DNA from: Rhodanobacter sp. C05
GTDB taxonomy: Bacteria; Pseudomonadota; Gammaproteobacteria; Xanthomonadales; Rhodanobacteraceae
Length of the DNA stretch: 64,000 bases
Direction: 5' to 3'
Assembly (NCBI RefSeq): GCF_002001165.1
Contig: NZ_MUNQ01000022.1
Coordinates: 1 to 64,000 of the forward strand
Made by a program: the position numbers and the translations under genes. The notes below the pieces were generated by a model. That model did no database searches, was not told where the DNA came from, and worked only from the letters and a program-made list of their open reading frames with translations. Of this stretch, positions 43,263 to 52,337 are shown piece by piece (the first letter of the stretch is position 1; every line of letters begins with the position of its first letter).

Positions 43263-43292
43263 GGAGTATCGATGCCTCTGCATCGACACTCC
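43263..43292 (-). terminator. hairpin downstream of the 560-aa secreted protein
   Basis: Stem ggagt (43263-43267) and tcgatgc (43269-43275) pairing with gcatcga (43280-43286) and actcc (43288-43292), one A/C mismatch, loop ctct. It starts 14 bases past the stop of the leftward gene and is followed on the minus strand by GACTTTGC, a moderate terminator. Confidence 0.6.
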
Positions 43293-43306
43293 GTCCTTCA
43301 ATGAGC

Positions 43307-44989
43307 TCAGTGGCCGCCGTCGCGGCGTGCATCCGAGTCGGGCGTGAACGACACGCCACGCAGCACTTCCGCGAACGCCGCCGAACGCAGCGTCACGAAC
43401 CTCTCCTGTGATGCCCCCGATGCACTGGTGTTTTTCAGGTTGTCGCGGATTGCCACCAGCCGGTTCGGGTCGGCACCGACATCGCCGTTGCCGCTGATGG
43501 TCGAGGTCAACGCCCAGATCGTGACGCGGCCATCCGCATCGACGCGACCCGTGAGATTGCGCAAGCCATCGGCGGCTGGCGACCACGGCAGATTGGTGGC
43601 CGGGTTGGTGCCGACCGGATAGTCATGCACCGTGTAAGGCTGGCCAAGATCCAGGGCGGCCTGCAGGGTATAGGCCAGCGTCCAGCTCTTGGTGGTGGCG
43701 TTGAACACCCACTTCTGCAGACCTGCCGTGGTCTGTGCCGCGGCATGCGCATACAGATCGGCTCCACCGGTATAACCGTCGCCTTCATCGGCCACGTACA
43801 GTGTGTTCGCATCCGCGAACCACACCCCGAACGGGTAGGTCAATGACGTCGCCGTCTTCACCGGTGTCGACGGAAAACCGGCCAGCACGCACATGTTGTT
43901 GGGCAGGCCGGTGCTCTGCAGCGTGGCCGCATCGTAGGCAAGCGGCGCGCTGGGCAATGCCGCGCCAGCCACCGGCACGCCAACACCGTTCGGGCATGCG
44001 GTACCCGTCGTGTCGACGAAATAGACCGTATTCACGCCATTGCTGCCGCTGCCCTTGGTGTAATAGACCACGTTGTCGAATACGGTCATGCCGCGGAAAT
44101 TGTCGTCCTTGCCGATCTTGTCGGCCTTCTTGCCCAGCTCGGTGACGGAGAAGCTGGCCAGCGGCGCGCCGGCACCCGGGTCTTGCTGCACCTCCGGCAC
44201 CTGTGTCGATGTGATGAACTGTGCGCCTGCACCAAGGATGATGCCATCCGGCTGCGGATTGCTGCCATTGCCGGCATTGCCGCTGGTGTAGAACACATTC
44301 GCACCGTGGCGGTCATCCAGGATCGCCGCACGGCCGTTGTTGCCGCTGTACGCGTTGGTCTCGGTGAAGTTGAAATGACCGTCACGGTCGACCGCAGCCA
44401 CCGCACGATAAAAATTCTGCCCTACAGGATTGGTCGGGTCGACGGCACCGGGCGTATTCGAATTCGACACGTCAATCGCATTGACCGGTGCCACATAACC
44501 CATGAAGGTAAGGTATCTGCGATCCAGGGACAGATGCAGCGCGATCTCCGATTTCGAGCTGAAGCTGGTGACCAGTTCACCGGCCATCGCCGTCGGCAGC
44601 AGGCTGTTCGGCACCTCCAGCGAATTGACCAGCCCGCCATTCGGCGTGATCTGATCCAGATAGATCCGCGAGGTGATGCCGAAGTTGGCGTCATACAGCA
44701 CGTCGTTCCACACGTACGGATAGGTGCCGTCATACGGCGCGCCGGTCGAGGCGCCGCAGCCACCGGTGGTAGCTGCGCAATTCACCGGCAGGATCATGCC
44801 GACCTGCACGTTGCTGGCCTTGTTGTCGTAGACGCTGCGGCTGACCACCAGATTGCCCGGCCAGAAATGAAAGTCGCGGTCGTGCGAAAAATCACCGGCA
44901 TAAGCGGCGGCACTGGCCGCAAGGGCAGTCAGTGCCAGGACAGCTGCAACGCGCCTGCGGTTCGAACGGCTGGACAGGGTCTTCGTCAT
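43307..44989 (-). CDS. secreted protein of unknown function, possible beta-propeller
   Basis: 560-residue precursor from MTKTLSSRSNRRRVAAVLAL, a Sec-type signal with cleavage near AYAG (about residue 31). GGAG precedes the ATG, so the longer reading from 45016 is rejected. The mature protein is rich in Gly, Asn, Thr and Asp. It has recurring short strands such as NVFYTSGNAG, TVFDNVVYYTKG, NTLYVADEGDG and LQKWVFNA, the rhythm of NHL or SMP-30-like propellers. Pairs of cysteines (CAATTGGC and others) could form disulphides. No family was recognised. It is divergent from the penicillin-acylase gene across 408 bp. Confidence 0.78.
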   Translation of the reverse strand: MTKTLSSRSNRRRVAAVLALTALAASAAAYAGDFSHDRDFHFWPGNLVVSRSVYDNKASNVQVGMILPVNCAATTGGCGASTGAPYDGTYPYVWNDVLYDANFGITSRIYLDQITPNGGLVNSLEVPNSLLPTAMAGELVTSFSSKSEIALHLSLDRRYLTFMGYVAPVNAIDVSNSNTPGAVDPTNPVGQNFYRAVAAVDRDGHFNFTETNAYSGNNGRAAILDDRHGANVFYTSGNAGNGSNPQPDGIILGAGAQFITSTQVPEVQQDPGAGAPLASFSVTELGKKADKIGKDDNFRGMTVFDNVVYYTKGSGSNGVNTVYFVDTTGTACPNGVGVPVAGAALPSAPLAYDAATLQSTGLPNNMCVLAGFPSTPVKTATSLTYPFGVWFADANTLYVADEGDGYTGGADLYAHAAAQTTAGLQKWVFNATTKSWTLAYTLQAALDLGQPYTVHDYPVGTNPATNLPWSPAADGLRNLTGRVDADGRVTIWALTSTISGNGDVGADPNRLVAIRDNLKNTSASGASQERFVTLRSAAFAEVLRGVSFTPDSDARRDGGH

Positions 44990-45397
44990 CGTGATCTCCG
45001 GGGTGGGTATGGGCACACCAAATACGTACGCAAAGCGGATCCACGGTATTGGGAGGAAATGACGGACTCTTGACAGTCCAGCACGGTGATACGTGCAACG
45101 TGATCACGTCTGCACTCGGAACCAGAGACGCCCGGAACGAAAGCGCAGCTGCATGTTTCACGGAAACACGCTGCCGGCGGATCTACCAGGCCATGGACAG
45201 ATGCGCCATGCTCAAGCGAGATTGCATGAATGCAATGTCGTGCGAAGTTGGCTTGGCTCTCTTCGATGCATGCGGGATAGTACGGTTTGCATGGAATGGC
45301 CGTCGGCAGATGACGATGGCATGGCCGATATGACTTCCGCGATCGTTGTGTTTGACTGCCTGCACCTCGTTCGCAAAATCCTGACACTGGAAAACCG
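44990..45397. promoter_or_regulatory. divergent control region with two inverted repeats
   Basis: 408 bp between the leftward secreted-protein gene and the rightward acylase gene, with no supported ORF. Two palindromes stand out: tgtttc-acg-gaaaca at 45154-45168 and attgcat-ga-atgcaat at 45221-45236. Either could be a repressor or activator operator shared by the two genes. This is inferred from symmetry and position only. Confidence 0.4.
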
Positions 45398-47641
45398 ATG
45401 TTGGTACGCAACGCAAAAAACCTGTTTCGTCCAGTACGCTCCACAAAGCGCCCCGACCATGCGTGGCCCTTGCTGTCGATGGCCGCACTGCTTGCACTTG
45501 GCCTTGCCGCCACCGCGCAGGCGAGCACGCCTGACGAAGCGCGCTGGCAGCACGAGGCGCAGGCGGTCACGATCACCCGCGACGACTGGGGCATTGCGCA
45601 CGTCCACGGCAAGACCGACGCCGATGCGGTGTTCGGCATGGCCTATGCGCAGGCCGAGGACGACTTCAATCGCGTCGAGACCAACTACCTCAACGCGATG
45701 GGCCGGCTCGCCGAAGCCGAAGGTGAATCCGCGATCTGGCAGGACTTGCGGATGAAGCTGTTCATCGACCCGGCCACGCTGAAAACGCTTTATGCCAAAA
45801 GCCCGACCTGGCTGCAGGCGCTGATGAACAGCTGGGCCGACGGGCTGAACTACTACCTCGCCATGCACCCCGACGTGCATCCGCGCGTCATCCGCCACTT
45901 CGAACCATGGATGGCACTGAGTTTCAGCGAGGGCAGCATCGGTGGCGATATCGAACGCGTGTCGCTCAACCAGCTCGAAGCTTTCTACGGCCACGATCCG
46001 GTGACGGCACTGGCACGGGTGGAACCGCCGTCAAGCTGGGCGGAGCCGACCGGATCGAACGGCATCGCCATCGCACCCAGACTCACCGCCAACGGTCATG
46101 CGTTGCTGCTGATCAATCCGCATACCTCGTTCTTCTTCCGTTCCGAGCTGCAGATGACCAGCGACGCCGGGCTGGATGTCTATGGCGCAGTCACCTGGGG
46201 ACAGTTCTTCATCTACCAGGGCTTCAACCACCACATCGGCTGGATGCATACCTCCACCGGACTGGATGCGGTCGACGAGTTCGCCGAGACAATCGTGCAC
46301 AAGGACGGCAAGCTGTTCTATCGCTACGGCAAGGAACGGCGACCGGTCACCACGCGCACGATCAGCGTGCCCTACCGTGCTGCCGACGGCTCGATGGCCG
46401 AGCGCAGCTTCACCGTCTACGCGACGCATCACGGCCCGATCGTGCGGGCGAAAGATGGCAAGTGGATTGCGATCGCACTGATGAACAAGCCGATGGAAGC
46501 GCTCGAGCAAAGCTGGCTGCGTACCAGGGCCAGCGACTATGCCAGCTACATGAAGGTCGCCGAGCTCAAGGCCAATTCCTCGAACAACACCATCTTCGCC
46601 GACGACAAGGGCGAGATCGCCTATCTGCATCCGCAGTTCATCCCGAAGCGCGATGATCGCTTCGATTACGCCAAACCGGTCGACGGCAGCGATCCGGCCA
46701 CCGACTGGAAGGACCTGCTGCCACTCGATGCCGCACCCCACCTGCTCAATCCGCCGAACGGCTGGATCTTCAACACCAATGACTGGCCGTATTCCGCCGC
46801 CGGGCCGTATAGCCCGAAGCGCGCGGATTACCCGCGTTACATGGACCGCGCCGGCGAGAATCCGCGCGGCATCCACGCCACCCGCGTGCTGAGCGGCCAG
46901 CAGGGTTTCACCCTGTCGTCGCTGATCACCGCTGCGTTCGACTCCTACCTGCCGGCATTCGCGCGGCAGATCCCGATCCTCGTCGCCGATTACGACGCGC
47001 TTCCGGCGAACGATCCGCTCCGGCCCAGGCTGGCTGGCCAGATCGCACTGCTGCGCAACTGGGATTACCGCTGGGGCATCGCCTCGATGCCGACCTCGCT
47101 CGCGGTGTTCTGGGGCGACATCTTGTGGGACAAGGTCGACAAGGCCGACACCGCCGAAGGTTTGTCGATCTACGACTACATGGCCGAAAAGGCGGGGCCA
47201 CAGGCACGCCTGGGCGCGCTGGTCGAAGCATCCGACCGACTGGAGAAGGATTTCGGCAGCTGGGGGGTGCCGTGGGGCGAGATCAATCGCTACCAGCGCA
47301 TCAACGGCGCCATCGTGCAGCCGTTCGACGATGCCAGGCCCAGCATCCCGGTGCCGTTCACCTCGTCGCGCTGGGGCTCGCTCGCGTCTTTTGGTGCTCA
47401 CCGGTGGCCGGGCACCAGGCGCTACTACGGCACCAGCGGCAACAGCTTCGTCGCCGTGGTCGAGTTCGGCGACAAGGTGCGCGCCCGTGCCATCACCGCC
47501 GGTGGCGAAAGCGGCCATCCCGATTCGCCGCACTTCAACGACGAAGCCGAACGCTATACCACCGGCAACCTGCGCACGGTCTATTTCTGGCCCGAGCAGC
47601 TCAAGGGGCATATCGAACGCGTGTATCACCCCGGTTCGTGA
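45398..47641 (+). CDS. penicillin-acylase-family Ntn hydrolase, exported
   Basis: 747-residue precursor with a long N-terminal export signal (hydrophobic 25-42, AQA cleavage near 42). An alpha subunit and spacer are followed by the autoprocessing site G219/S220 in PTGSNGIAIAP; S220 becomes the beta-chain N-terminal nucleophile. INPHTSF and the Asn of SSNNTIF fit the oxyanion region. The family hydrolyses amide bonds of beta-lactams, acyl-homoserine lactones (PvdQ, QuiP, AhlM) or cyclic lipopeptides. The substrate cannot be told here. It converges on a methyltransferase gene 63 bp further on. Confidence 0.9.
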   Translation: MLVRNAKNLFRPVRSTKRPDHAWPLLSMAALLALGLAATAQASTPDEARWQHEAQAVTITRDDWGIAHVHGKTDADAVFGMAYAQAEDDFNRVETNYLNAMGRLAEAEGESAIWQDLRMKLFIDPATLKTLYAKSPTWLQALMNSWADGLNYYLAMHPDVHPRVIRHFEPWMALSFSEGSIGGDIERVSLNQLEAFYGHDPVTALARVEPPSSWAEPTGSNGIAIAPRLTANGHALLLINPHTSFFFRSELQMTSDAGLDVYGAVTWGQFFIYQGFNHHIGWMHTSTGLDAVDEFAETIVHKDGKLFYRYGKERRPVTTRTISVPYRAADGSMAERSFTVYATHHGPIVRAKDGKWIAIALMNKPMEALEQSWLRTRASDYASYMKVAELKANSSNNTIFADDKGEIAYLHPQFIPKRDDRFDYAKPVDGSDPATDWKDLLPLDAAPHLLNPPNGWIFNTNDWPYSAAGPYSPKRADYPRYMDRAGENPRGIHATRVLSGQQGFTLSSLITAAFDSYLPAFARQIPILVADYDALPANDPLRPRLAGQIALLRNWDYRWGIASMPTSLAVFWGDILWDKVDKADTAEGLSIYDYMAEKAGPQARLGALVEASDRLEKDFGSWGVPWGEINRYQRINGAIVQPFDDARPSIPVPFTSSRWGSLASFGAHRWPGTRRYYGTSGNSFVAVVEFGDKVRARAITAGGESGHPDSPHFNDEAERYTTGNLRTVYFWPEQLKGHIERVYHPGS

Positions 47642-47704
47642 GCTTGCGTTGTTCATCTGGATCGTGCGGTAACGGGCGCTGACCCTCCTGGCGCGCGGTC
47701 GGCT

Positions 47705-48559
47705 TCAACCGCGCGAATGGAAGATCGCAACCCGATCCGTTTCGAGAGGCCCGGCGGCCTGCAGCCACGGCTCGCCCGCGATGGTCGGTGTGCATGGACC
47801 AAAGGCGCAGACACGAATCGCGCGACGGGCAGCCTCCACGCGCAAGGCGTCCAGCACGGTGCGCATGATCGTGCCAGTGAAGGGCGTATAGAGAAAGAAG
47901 ACCGTGCCGATGGAAAAATCGGTTGCACGTGCGTCCTGCTGAATAAACGTCACCCTGGGCAGATTCAATGTCTTGGCGCTGCGACGGGCGCAATCGACAT
48001 AGGCCAACTCCAGTTCGATCCCGATGCAGCGAGCGTTTGTGCAGATCGCAGCCAGCAGCGGAACATGGCCGAGCCCCGACCCCAGATCGACCAGCACGTC
48101 CCGTTCGGTGAGCGCGATGCGATCGATCAGGTCGAACACGTGGCGTGCCGGCGTAGGCTGATAGAACACCATTTCCGCAGCCAGTTCTGCCACGGTGTCG
48201 GGATTTTCGAACTGCAGGATTCCGCTGACCAGTTCATCCAGATAGTCGTATCCCTCGCCGCTCACCTGACCGACTGCACGCGCAGCCTGATTGGATGCAG
48301 TTGCCCAACGGAGCAGCGAATCCCGTCCGCCACCTCGCTGGATCTCGCAACGCACGGTCTGGTAAAGCGTGTGGTTGAGGGTCTCCAGCCTCACCTGGAT
48401 CGCCCTGGCCCGGCGATGGATATCCGTCTCGCCGGCACCCCGCTCATCCGGAAAATAAGTCTCCAGGCGATCGAGCGCCTCGATGCGGTCGCGCAAACGA
48501 TCCGGTTCGTCCAGCGAATGCTTCTGCTCCTCGACCAGCATCTGCAGCGCACTCATCAT
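47705..48559 (-). CDS. class I SAM-dependent methyltransferase
   Basis: 284 residues beginning MMSALQMLVEEQ; the longer reading from 48700 is rejected, because the ATG here overlaps the upstream gene's stop by 4 bp (ATGA). The N-terminal 120 residues are helical and charged, with no known domain. The C-terminal methyltransferase domain has motif I VLVDLGSGLGHVPLLAA, the acidic end of strand 2 GIELELAYVD, and FFLYTPFTG in the motif IV position. This resembles Dot1-like histone-type methyltransferases in layout, but the substrate is unknown. Coupling with the DUF4239-like membrane gene suggests they act together. Confidence 0.85.
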   Translation of the reverse strand: MMSALQMLVEEQKHSLDEPDRLRDRIEALDRLETYFPDERGAGETDIHRRARAIQVRLETLNHTLYQTVRCEIQRGGGRDSLLRWATASNQAARAVGQVSGEGYDYLDELVSGILQFENPDTVAELAAEMVFYQPTPARHVFDLIDRIALTERDVLVDLGSGLGHVPLLAAICTNARCIGIELELAYVDCARRSAKTLNLPRVTFIQQDARATDFSIGTVFFLYTPFTGTIMRTVLDALRVEAARRAIRVCAFGPCTPTIAGEPWLQAAGPLETDRVAIFHSRG

Positions 48560-49335
48560 CCGCCTGAAGGCCCCATCGCCGCCTGGGCATCCAGCATGGG
48601 TTGCTGCGAGACCTGCACTGCCCCCCGAACAGGCTGGTCGATATCGAGGATGAGCGCGGCCGCGATCAGCAGCAGCACGAACAGCATCGTGCTGGCCCAT
48701 CGCGCATGGCCTTTCTCGTAGCCCACGAGGAAGGCCACGAACATGCTGTAGATGAGCAGCACCACCAGCACGCGCGTCGGAATATGCGCGGCTCGCACCG
48801 CCTTGCGCGACGCGGCCAGGTCGAACATGTCGTTGGTGGCTGATATCACCAGGGACGCAAGCGGCGTCGTGCGGATCGGCTCGATGTCGCGGCCCATCGC
48901 CTGCCAGAACCGGTTCTGCAATATCGAGGCACGTGCGTAGCTGGCATCCTGCTCTTGTTCGCTGCTTGCACTGCCATAGACGATCCGCTCGGCCACGTAG
49001 GCATGCAGGATCGGATTCAGTTCATTGCGCGCATTGGCGTCCAGCAGTTGCACACGCAGCGAGGTGGTACCGATCGCATTCGCCTCGGCGACGACCAGCT
49101 CCCGCCGCGTGTCATAGCGGCTCAGGCTCATCGAGAACGTGAAACTCACCAGCAGTGCCAGCAGACCCAGTACGCTGGTCAGGGTGAAGCCGTCTTCCCG
49201 CCCAGGCGAGCCGCCACGGACTTTTCGCCGATACATCCAGTAGCCGAACTCACGCGCGGCGATCAGGCCAAGCAGAATCCCGATGGCAGCCAGCCACGCG
49301 ATTCCGTCGATGTCATGCATTGAACCTGAAAACAT
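48556..49335 (-). CDS. DUF4239-like (bestrophin-related) membrane protein
   Basis: 259 residues from MFSGSMHDIDG (an ATG five codons later is possible). Four hydrophobic segments occur: about 10-28, 55-75, 190-210 and 218-237. The block SFTFSMSLSRYDTRRELVVAEANAIGT after the second segment is the recognisable part of the DUF4239 family, which is distantly related to bestrophin channels. Function unknown. The stop overlaps the methyltransferase start by 4 bp, so the two are translationally coupled. Confidence 0.8.
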   Translation of the reverse strand: MFSGSMHDIDGIAWLAAIGILLGLIAAREFGYWMYRRKVRGGSPGREDGFTLTSVLGLLALLVSFTFSMSLSRYDTRRELVVAEANAIGTTSLRVQLLDANARNELNPILHAYVAERIVYGSASSEQEQDASYARASILQNRFWQAMGRDIEPIRTTPLASLVISATNDMFDLAASRKAVRAAHIPTRVLVVLLIYSMFVAFLVGYEKGHARWASTMLFVLLLIAAALILDIDQPVRGAVQVSQQPMLDAQAAMGPSGG

Positions 49336-49473
49336 GGGCACGCCCCTGGCAAGCACCGGCTTGCGACCGATGGATGGTATACGGTGCCACGCTGCGCGGC
49401 AGCCGATCAGCCCCTAGTGCCCGGCGCATTCCTCCAGCGCGGCACGACTTGTCGTCGGCATCAGCTTTCCCCC

Positions 49474-50178
49474 TCAGCCGCGGCGGGGAATCTCCAGTCC
49501 GCGCTTGACTGCAGGCCGCGCCAGCCCACGATCCAGCCATGCGGAAACGTTGGCAAAGTGGTCGTACTCCACCAGCTCGCGCGCTTCGTAGAACGTGATG
49601 AGGTTGCGGACCCAGCCCAGCGTGGCGATGTCAGCGATGGTGTAGTCGTCGCCCATGATCCAGTTGCGACCATCAAGCCGTATGTCGAGTACGCCCAGCA
49701 AACGTTTCGATTCGGCGACGTAGCGATCGAGCGGTCGCTTGTCGGCAATCTCCTTGCCGGCAAACTTGTTGAAGAAGCCGACCTGGCCGAACATCGGGCC
49801 GATCGATGCCATCTGGAAGAACACCCACTGGATCGTCTCCCAGCGCTGCGCCGGATCGGCCGGAATGAACATGCCTGCCTTGTCCGCGAGGTAAAGCAGG
49901 ATCGCGCCCGACTCGAACAAGCCGAGCGGTTCGCCGCCGGGACCATCCGGATCGATGATCGCGGGGATCTTGCCGTTGGGGTTGAGTGACAGGAACTCGG
50001 GCGTGTGGCTCTCGTCCTTCATGATGTCGACGAGATGCGGCTCGTACGGCAACCCCGTCTCCTCCAGCATGATCGACACCTTCACCCCGTTGGGCGTATT
50101 GAGCGAATAGAGCTGGATGCGGTCCGGGTACTGCGCAGGCCAGCGAGCGGCTATGGGAAATTCGGAGAAATTGGACAC
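49474..50178 (-). CDS. glutathione S-transferase (YfcG/YghU type)
   Basis: 234 residues. The start is GTG at 50178 with AGGA eight bases upstream; the longer reading to 50289 would use an unsupported N-terminus overlapping the next gene. The thioredoxin-like domain begins IQLYSLNTPNGVKVSIMLEE, and the TPNG loop is the Asn/Thr glutathione-activating site of the Nu-class enzymes YfcG and YghU, which act as disulphide reductases. NGKIPAI supplies the cis-proline, and FESGAILLYLA binds the glutathione glutamyl group. The helical C-terminal domain follows. Confidence 0.92.
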   Translation of the reverse strand: MSNFSEFPIAARWPAQYPDRIQLYSLNTPNGVKVSIMLEETGLPYEPHLVDIMKDESHTPEFLSLNPNGKIPAIIDPDGPGGEPLGLFESGAILLYLADKAGMFIPADPAQRWETIQWVFFQMASIGPMFGQVGFFNKFAGKEIADKRPLDRYVAESKRLLGVLDIRLDGRNWIMGDDYTIADIATLGWVRNLITFYEARELVEYDHFANVSAWLDRGLARPAVKRGLEIPRRG

Positions 50179-50272
50179 GTCGTATTCCTGCCTCTTATGG
50201 TCAAGGTAGTTGTTCAGATTCAGCGCCGCCCATGCGTGGCCACGGCCCAAAATGGGCCTGCCGCCTTGCTTG

Positions 50273-51850
50273 CTACGGACTGAGTTCAATACCCGCTTCG
50301 ATCAGCAGCTTCTGCAAATCGGCCGTTTGTGCTTCGTAGTGCTTCCAGCGCCTGATGGAGCTGCGATACATCGGTTTGCGTACCTGTACCACGCTAGCCG
50401 TGGCAACAGGCGCCGGATTGTCCTCGAAGCGCAGGCAGGCGTCGTCCCAGGACAGGCCGCAAAACTCCAGCAATTGACGCGAACTGGCTTCCTGCGACTC
50501 CACCAGCGTTTCGTAATCCACTTCCAGGATGCGCCCTGGGAAAAGCTTCTGCCAATGCGCCATCAGGCGATCAAACAGGACGTAGTAATGGCCAGTGTCG
50601 AGCAGATCGAACGAGTAGTCGTAACTGGTCGACTCCAGCGCGAAAAGCTGGCGGAAATTGCTGAGGCAGGTATCCATCGGATCACGCCGCAGGCAGATGA
50701 TCTTTGCCTGGGGAAGAGCCTGGGTGATAAAGCCCGCATAAAGAAAATTGTGCGGAAGCTTGTCGATGAAATGGGGCTTGTGGCCAGTCGCGGGGCGGGT
50801 ACCCGCGAGATAGGCTTCGCCCACCCGTCGCCAGTCCATATTGGGTACGCAGTCGATGGTTTCCGGATCAAGCAGGGGCCGCGTACGGCTGCCCGACAGT
50901 TGTTTGAACGTGACGGGAAAGTCATGCAGCTCGCCCGCAGAATGCACATCCGGGTGGTTGGAAATGATCCGCTCCACCAGGGTCGTGCCCGAACGCGGCA
51001 TGCCGATGACGAAGATGGGTTCGTCGGTGGGAAAGCCGGTGACAGCAGCCTCCGGTTTCGGCAGCGCATGAGTCAGTGCAGCGAACAGCGCTTCACGGCG
51101 CTCGCGTGAATAGTCCCGACCTGCTTTTCCCGCGGCCTTGCCGATGGCAAGGTGCTCGAATGCGTTGGGATAGTCGGCAAGATCTTCGTATTCCTTGAAC
51201 AGCGCCATATGCACATGTATCTGTGCGACAAGATTGCCTGCACTCGTCGGCAACAACGACTTCAAGCGCTCCAGATGATTGCTCGTCGCGGTTTGCGTGC
51301 GCAGATACGACAACGTCAGGTGGATCCCCCACGACTGAGGCGCCAGGTCGAGGCAGGTTTCCATTTCGTGCTCGGCAGCATCCAGTTCGCCCAGGCACAT
51401 CAACGATTTGGAAAGGTTGTAATGAATGTCGACACGGGATGGTTCCTGTGCCGCCGCACGCGCGTAAAGAGTCTTTGCACGCTCATGTTCATTGGCGCGA
51501 GAGAGCACCACTCCGAGGGTATCAAGCGTGGTTGCGTCGAGCGATGACAGGGTCAGGGTCCGATCCACGACGGCCAGGGCAACTGCTTGCTGATTGAGCA
51601 GCGAAAGCACCTTAGCGAATTGCGCCGCGTACTCACCCTTCAGAGGATCCAGTTTCACAGCCCTTTGCAGGTACTTCACTGCTTGCGGCATCTCCTTCAG
51701 GTCGAGTGCGGCAAGCCCGATCAGGTAATGTAGCCCTGCATGATCGGGAGCCACCGGCAGCAAGGCTTTCGCCTGATCGAATGCCTGACGATGCTTGCCC
51801 TGGTTGTACATCGCAGTAGCTTGGGCGAAGAGCTTGTTTGGATCAGACAT
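50273..51850 (-). CDS. TPR-containing sulfotransferase
   Basis: 525 residues. The N-terminal 230 residues form about five or six tetratricopeptide repeats (e.g. HYLIGLAALDLKEMPQAVKYLQRAV, shown only in part). The C-terminal half is a PAPS-dependent sulfotransferase: the 5'-phosphosulfate loop is GMPRSGTT at 283-290, ERIISNHP follows, and the 3'-phosphate site is LRRDPMDTCLSNFR. This TPR-sulfotransferase fusion is common in proteobacteria, but the acceptors are not known. It lies on the same strand as the GST gene, 94 bp upstream of it. Confidence 0.9.
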   Translation of the reverse strand: MSDPNKLFAQATAMYNQGKHRQAFDQAKALLPVAPDHAGLHYLIGLAALDLKEMPQAVKYLQRAVKLDPLKGEYAAQFAKVLSLLNQQAVALAVVDRTLTLSSLDATTLDTLGVVLSRANEHERAKTLYARAAAQEPSRVDIHYNLSKSLMCLGELDAAEHEMETCLDLAPQSWGIHLTLSYLRTQTATSNHLERLKSLLPTSAGNLVAQIHVHMALFKEYEDLADYPNAFEHLAIGKAAGKAGRDYSRERREALFAALTHALPKPEAAVTGFPTDEPIFVIGMPRSGTTLVERIISNHPDVHSAGELHDFPVTFKQLSGSRTRPLLDPETIDCVPNMDWRRVGEAYLAGTRPATGHKPHFIDKLPHNFLYAGFITQALPQAKIICLRRDPMDTCLSNFRQLFALESTSYDYSFDLLDTGHYYVLFDRLMAHWQKLFPGRILEVDYETLVESQEASSRQLLEFCGLSWDDACLRFEDNPAPVATASVVQVRKPMYRSSIRRWKHYEAQTADLQKLLIEAGIELSP

Positions 51851-51912
51851 GCGGTGCCTTTTCGTGATGGTAGATCATGCCTTGACGATTATGCTTGATG
51901 GCACTCAACGCG

Positions 51913-52330
51913 CTACTGCTTATTTGCCACCGGAATGATGTATTTCGCCACAAGATCCTGCTGCGGGTACCAGGTTTGAAATCGCCGTAGTTGCCGGCGG
52001 GTGATGACAACCGTGATGTCCAGCTCGGGCAGGACGATCACGAATTGCCCGCCGTTGCCTTCGGCGGCGTATTCGCGATACCTGCCCGAACCGGGCCTCG
52101 AATTCGCCCATTTCGATGTCCGGGAACATTTCCGCCGGTGCGGCAGTCGGCCAAGGGTAGAACCATCACCTTCAAGCCAACGGAGCATTCCATCGTCACG
52201 GTGCCGTCTGGCACGTGGCGCGCACACGGCGTGTCGTATAGCTTGATGCCATATCCCGAAAGGTTTGGCGTGGTTTGGTGCAGCGCTTCGCCAGCAGCCC
52301 ACGCAACCAGATGAGTGCTTCCGGATCGGA
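51913..52330 (-). pseudogene. serine hydrolase (class C beta-lactamase family) C-terminal fragment
   Basis: Only the C-terminal end of the family is readable and the frame changes. YREYAAEGNGGQFVIVLPE and LDITVVIT read in one frame, AGNYGDF (family motif) in the next, and then TWYPQQDLVAKYIIPV in the first frame again. An upstream piece, LSGYGIKLYDT, is in another frame. The SxxK and YxN parts are absent. The gene is therefore truncated and frameshifted. An intact member of the same broad family lies at 54945-56015. Confidence 0.7.
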
Positions 52331-52337
52331 GTCCACC

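Noticed and set aside
45154..45168. Palindrome resembling the ParB site parS (TGTTTCACGTGAAACA)
   Set aside because: One base is missing from the centre, giving 15 bp, and no parAB genes lie nearby; kept only as a possible operator.
50179..50289. N-terminal extension of the glutathione transferase
   Set aside because: It would overlap the sulfotransferase gene and lacks similarity; GTG at 50178 has a good ribosome-binding site.
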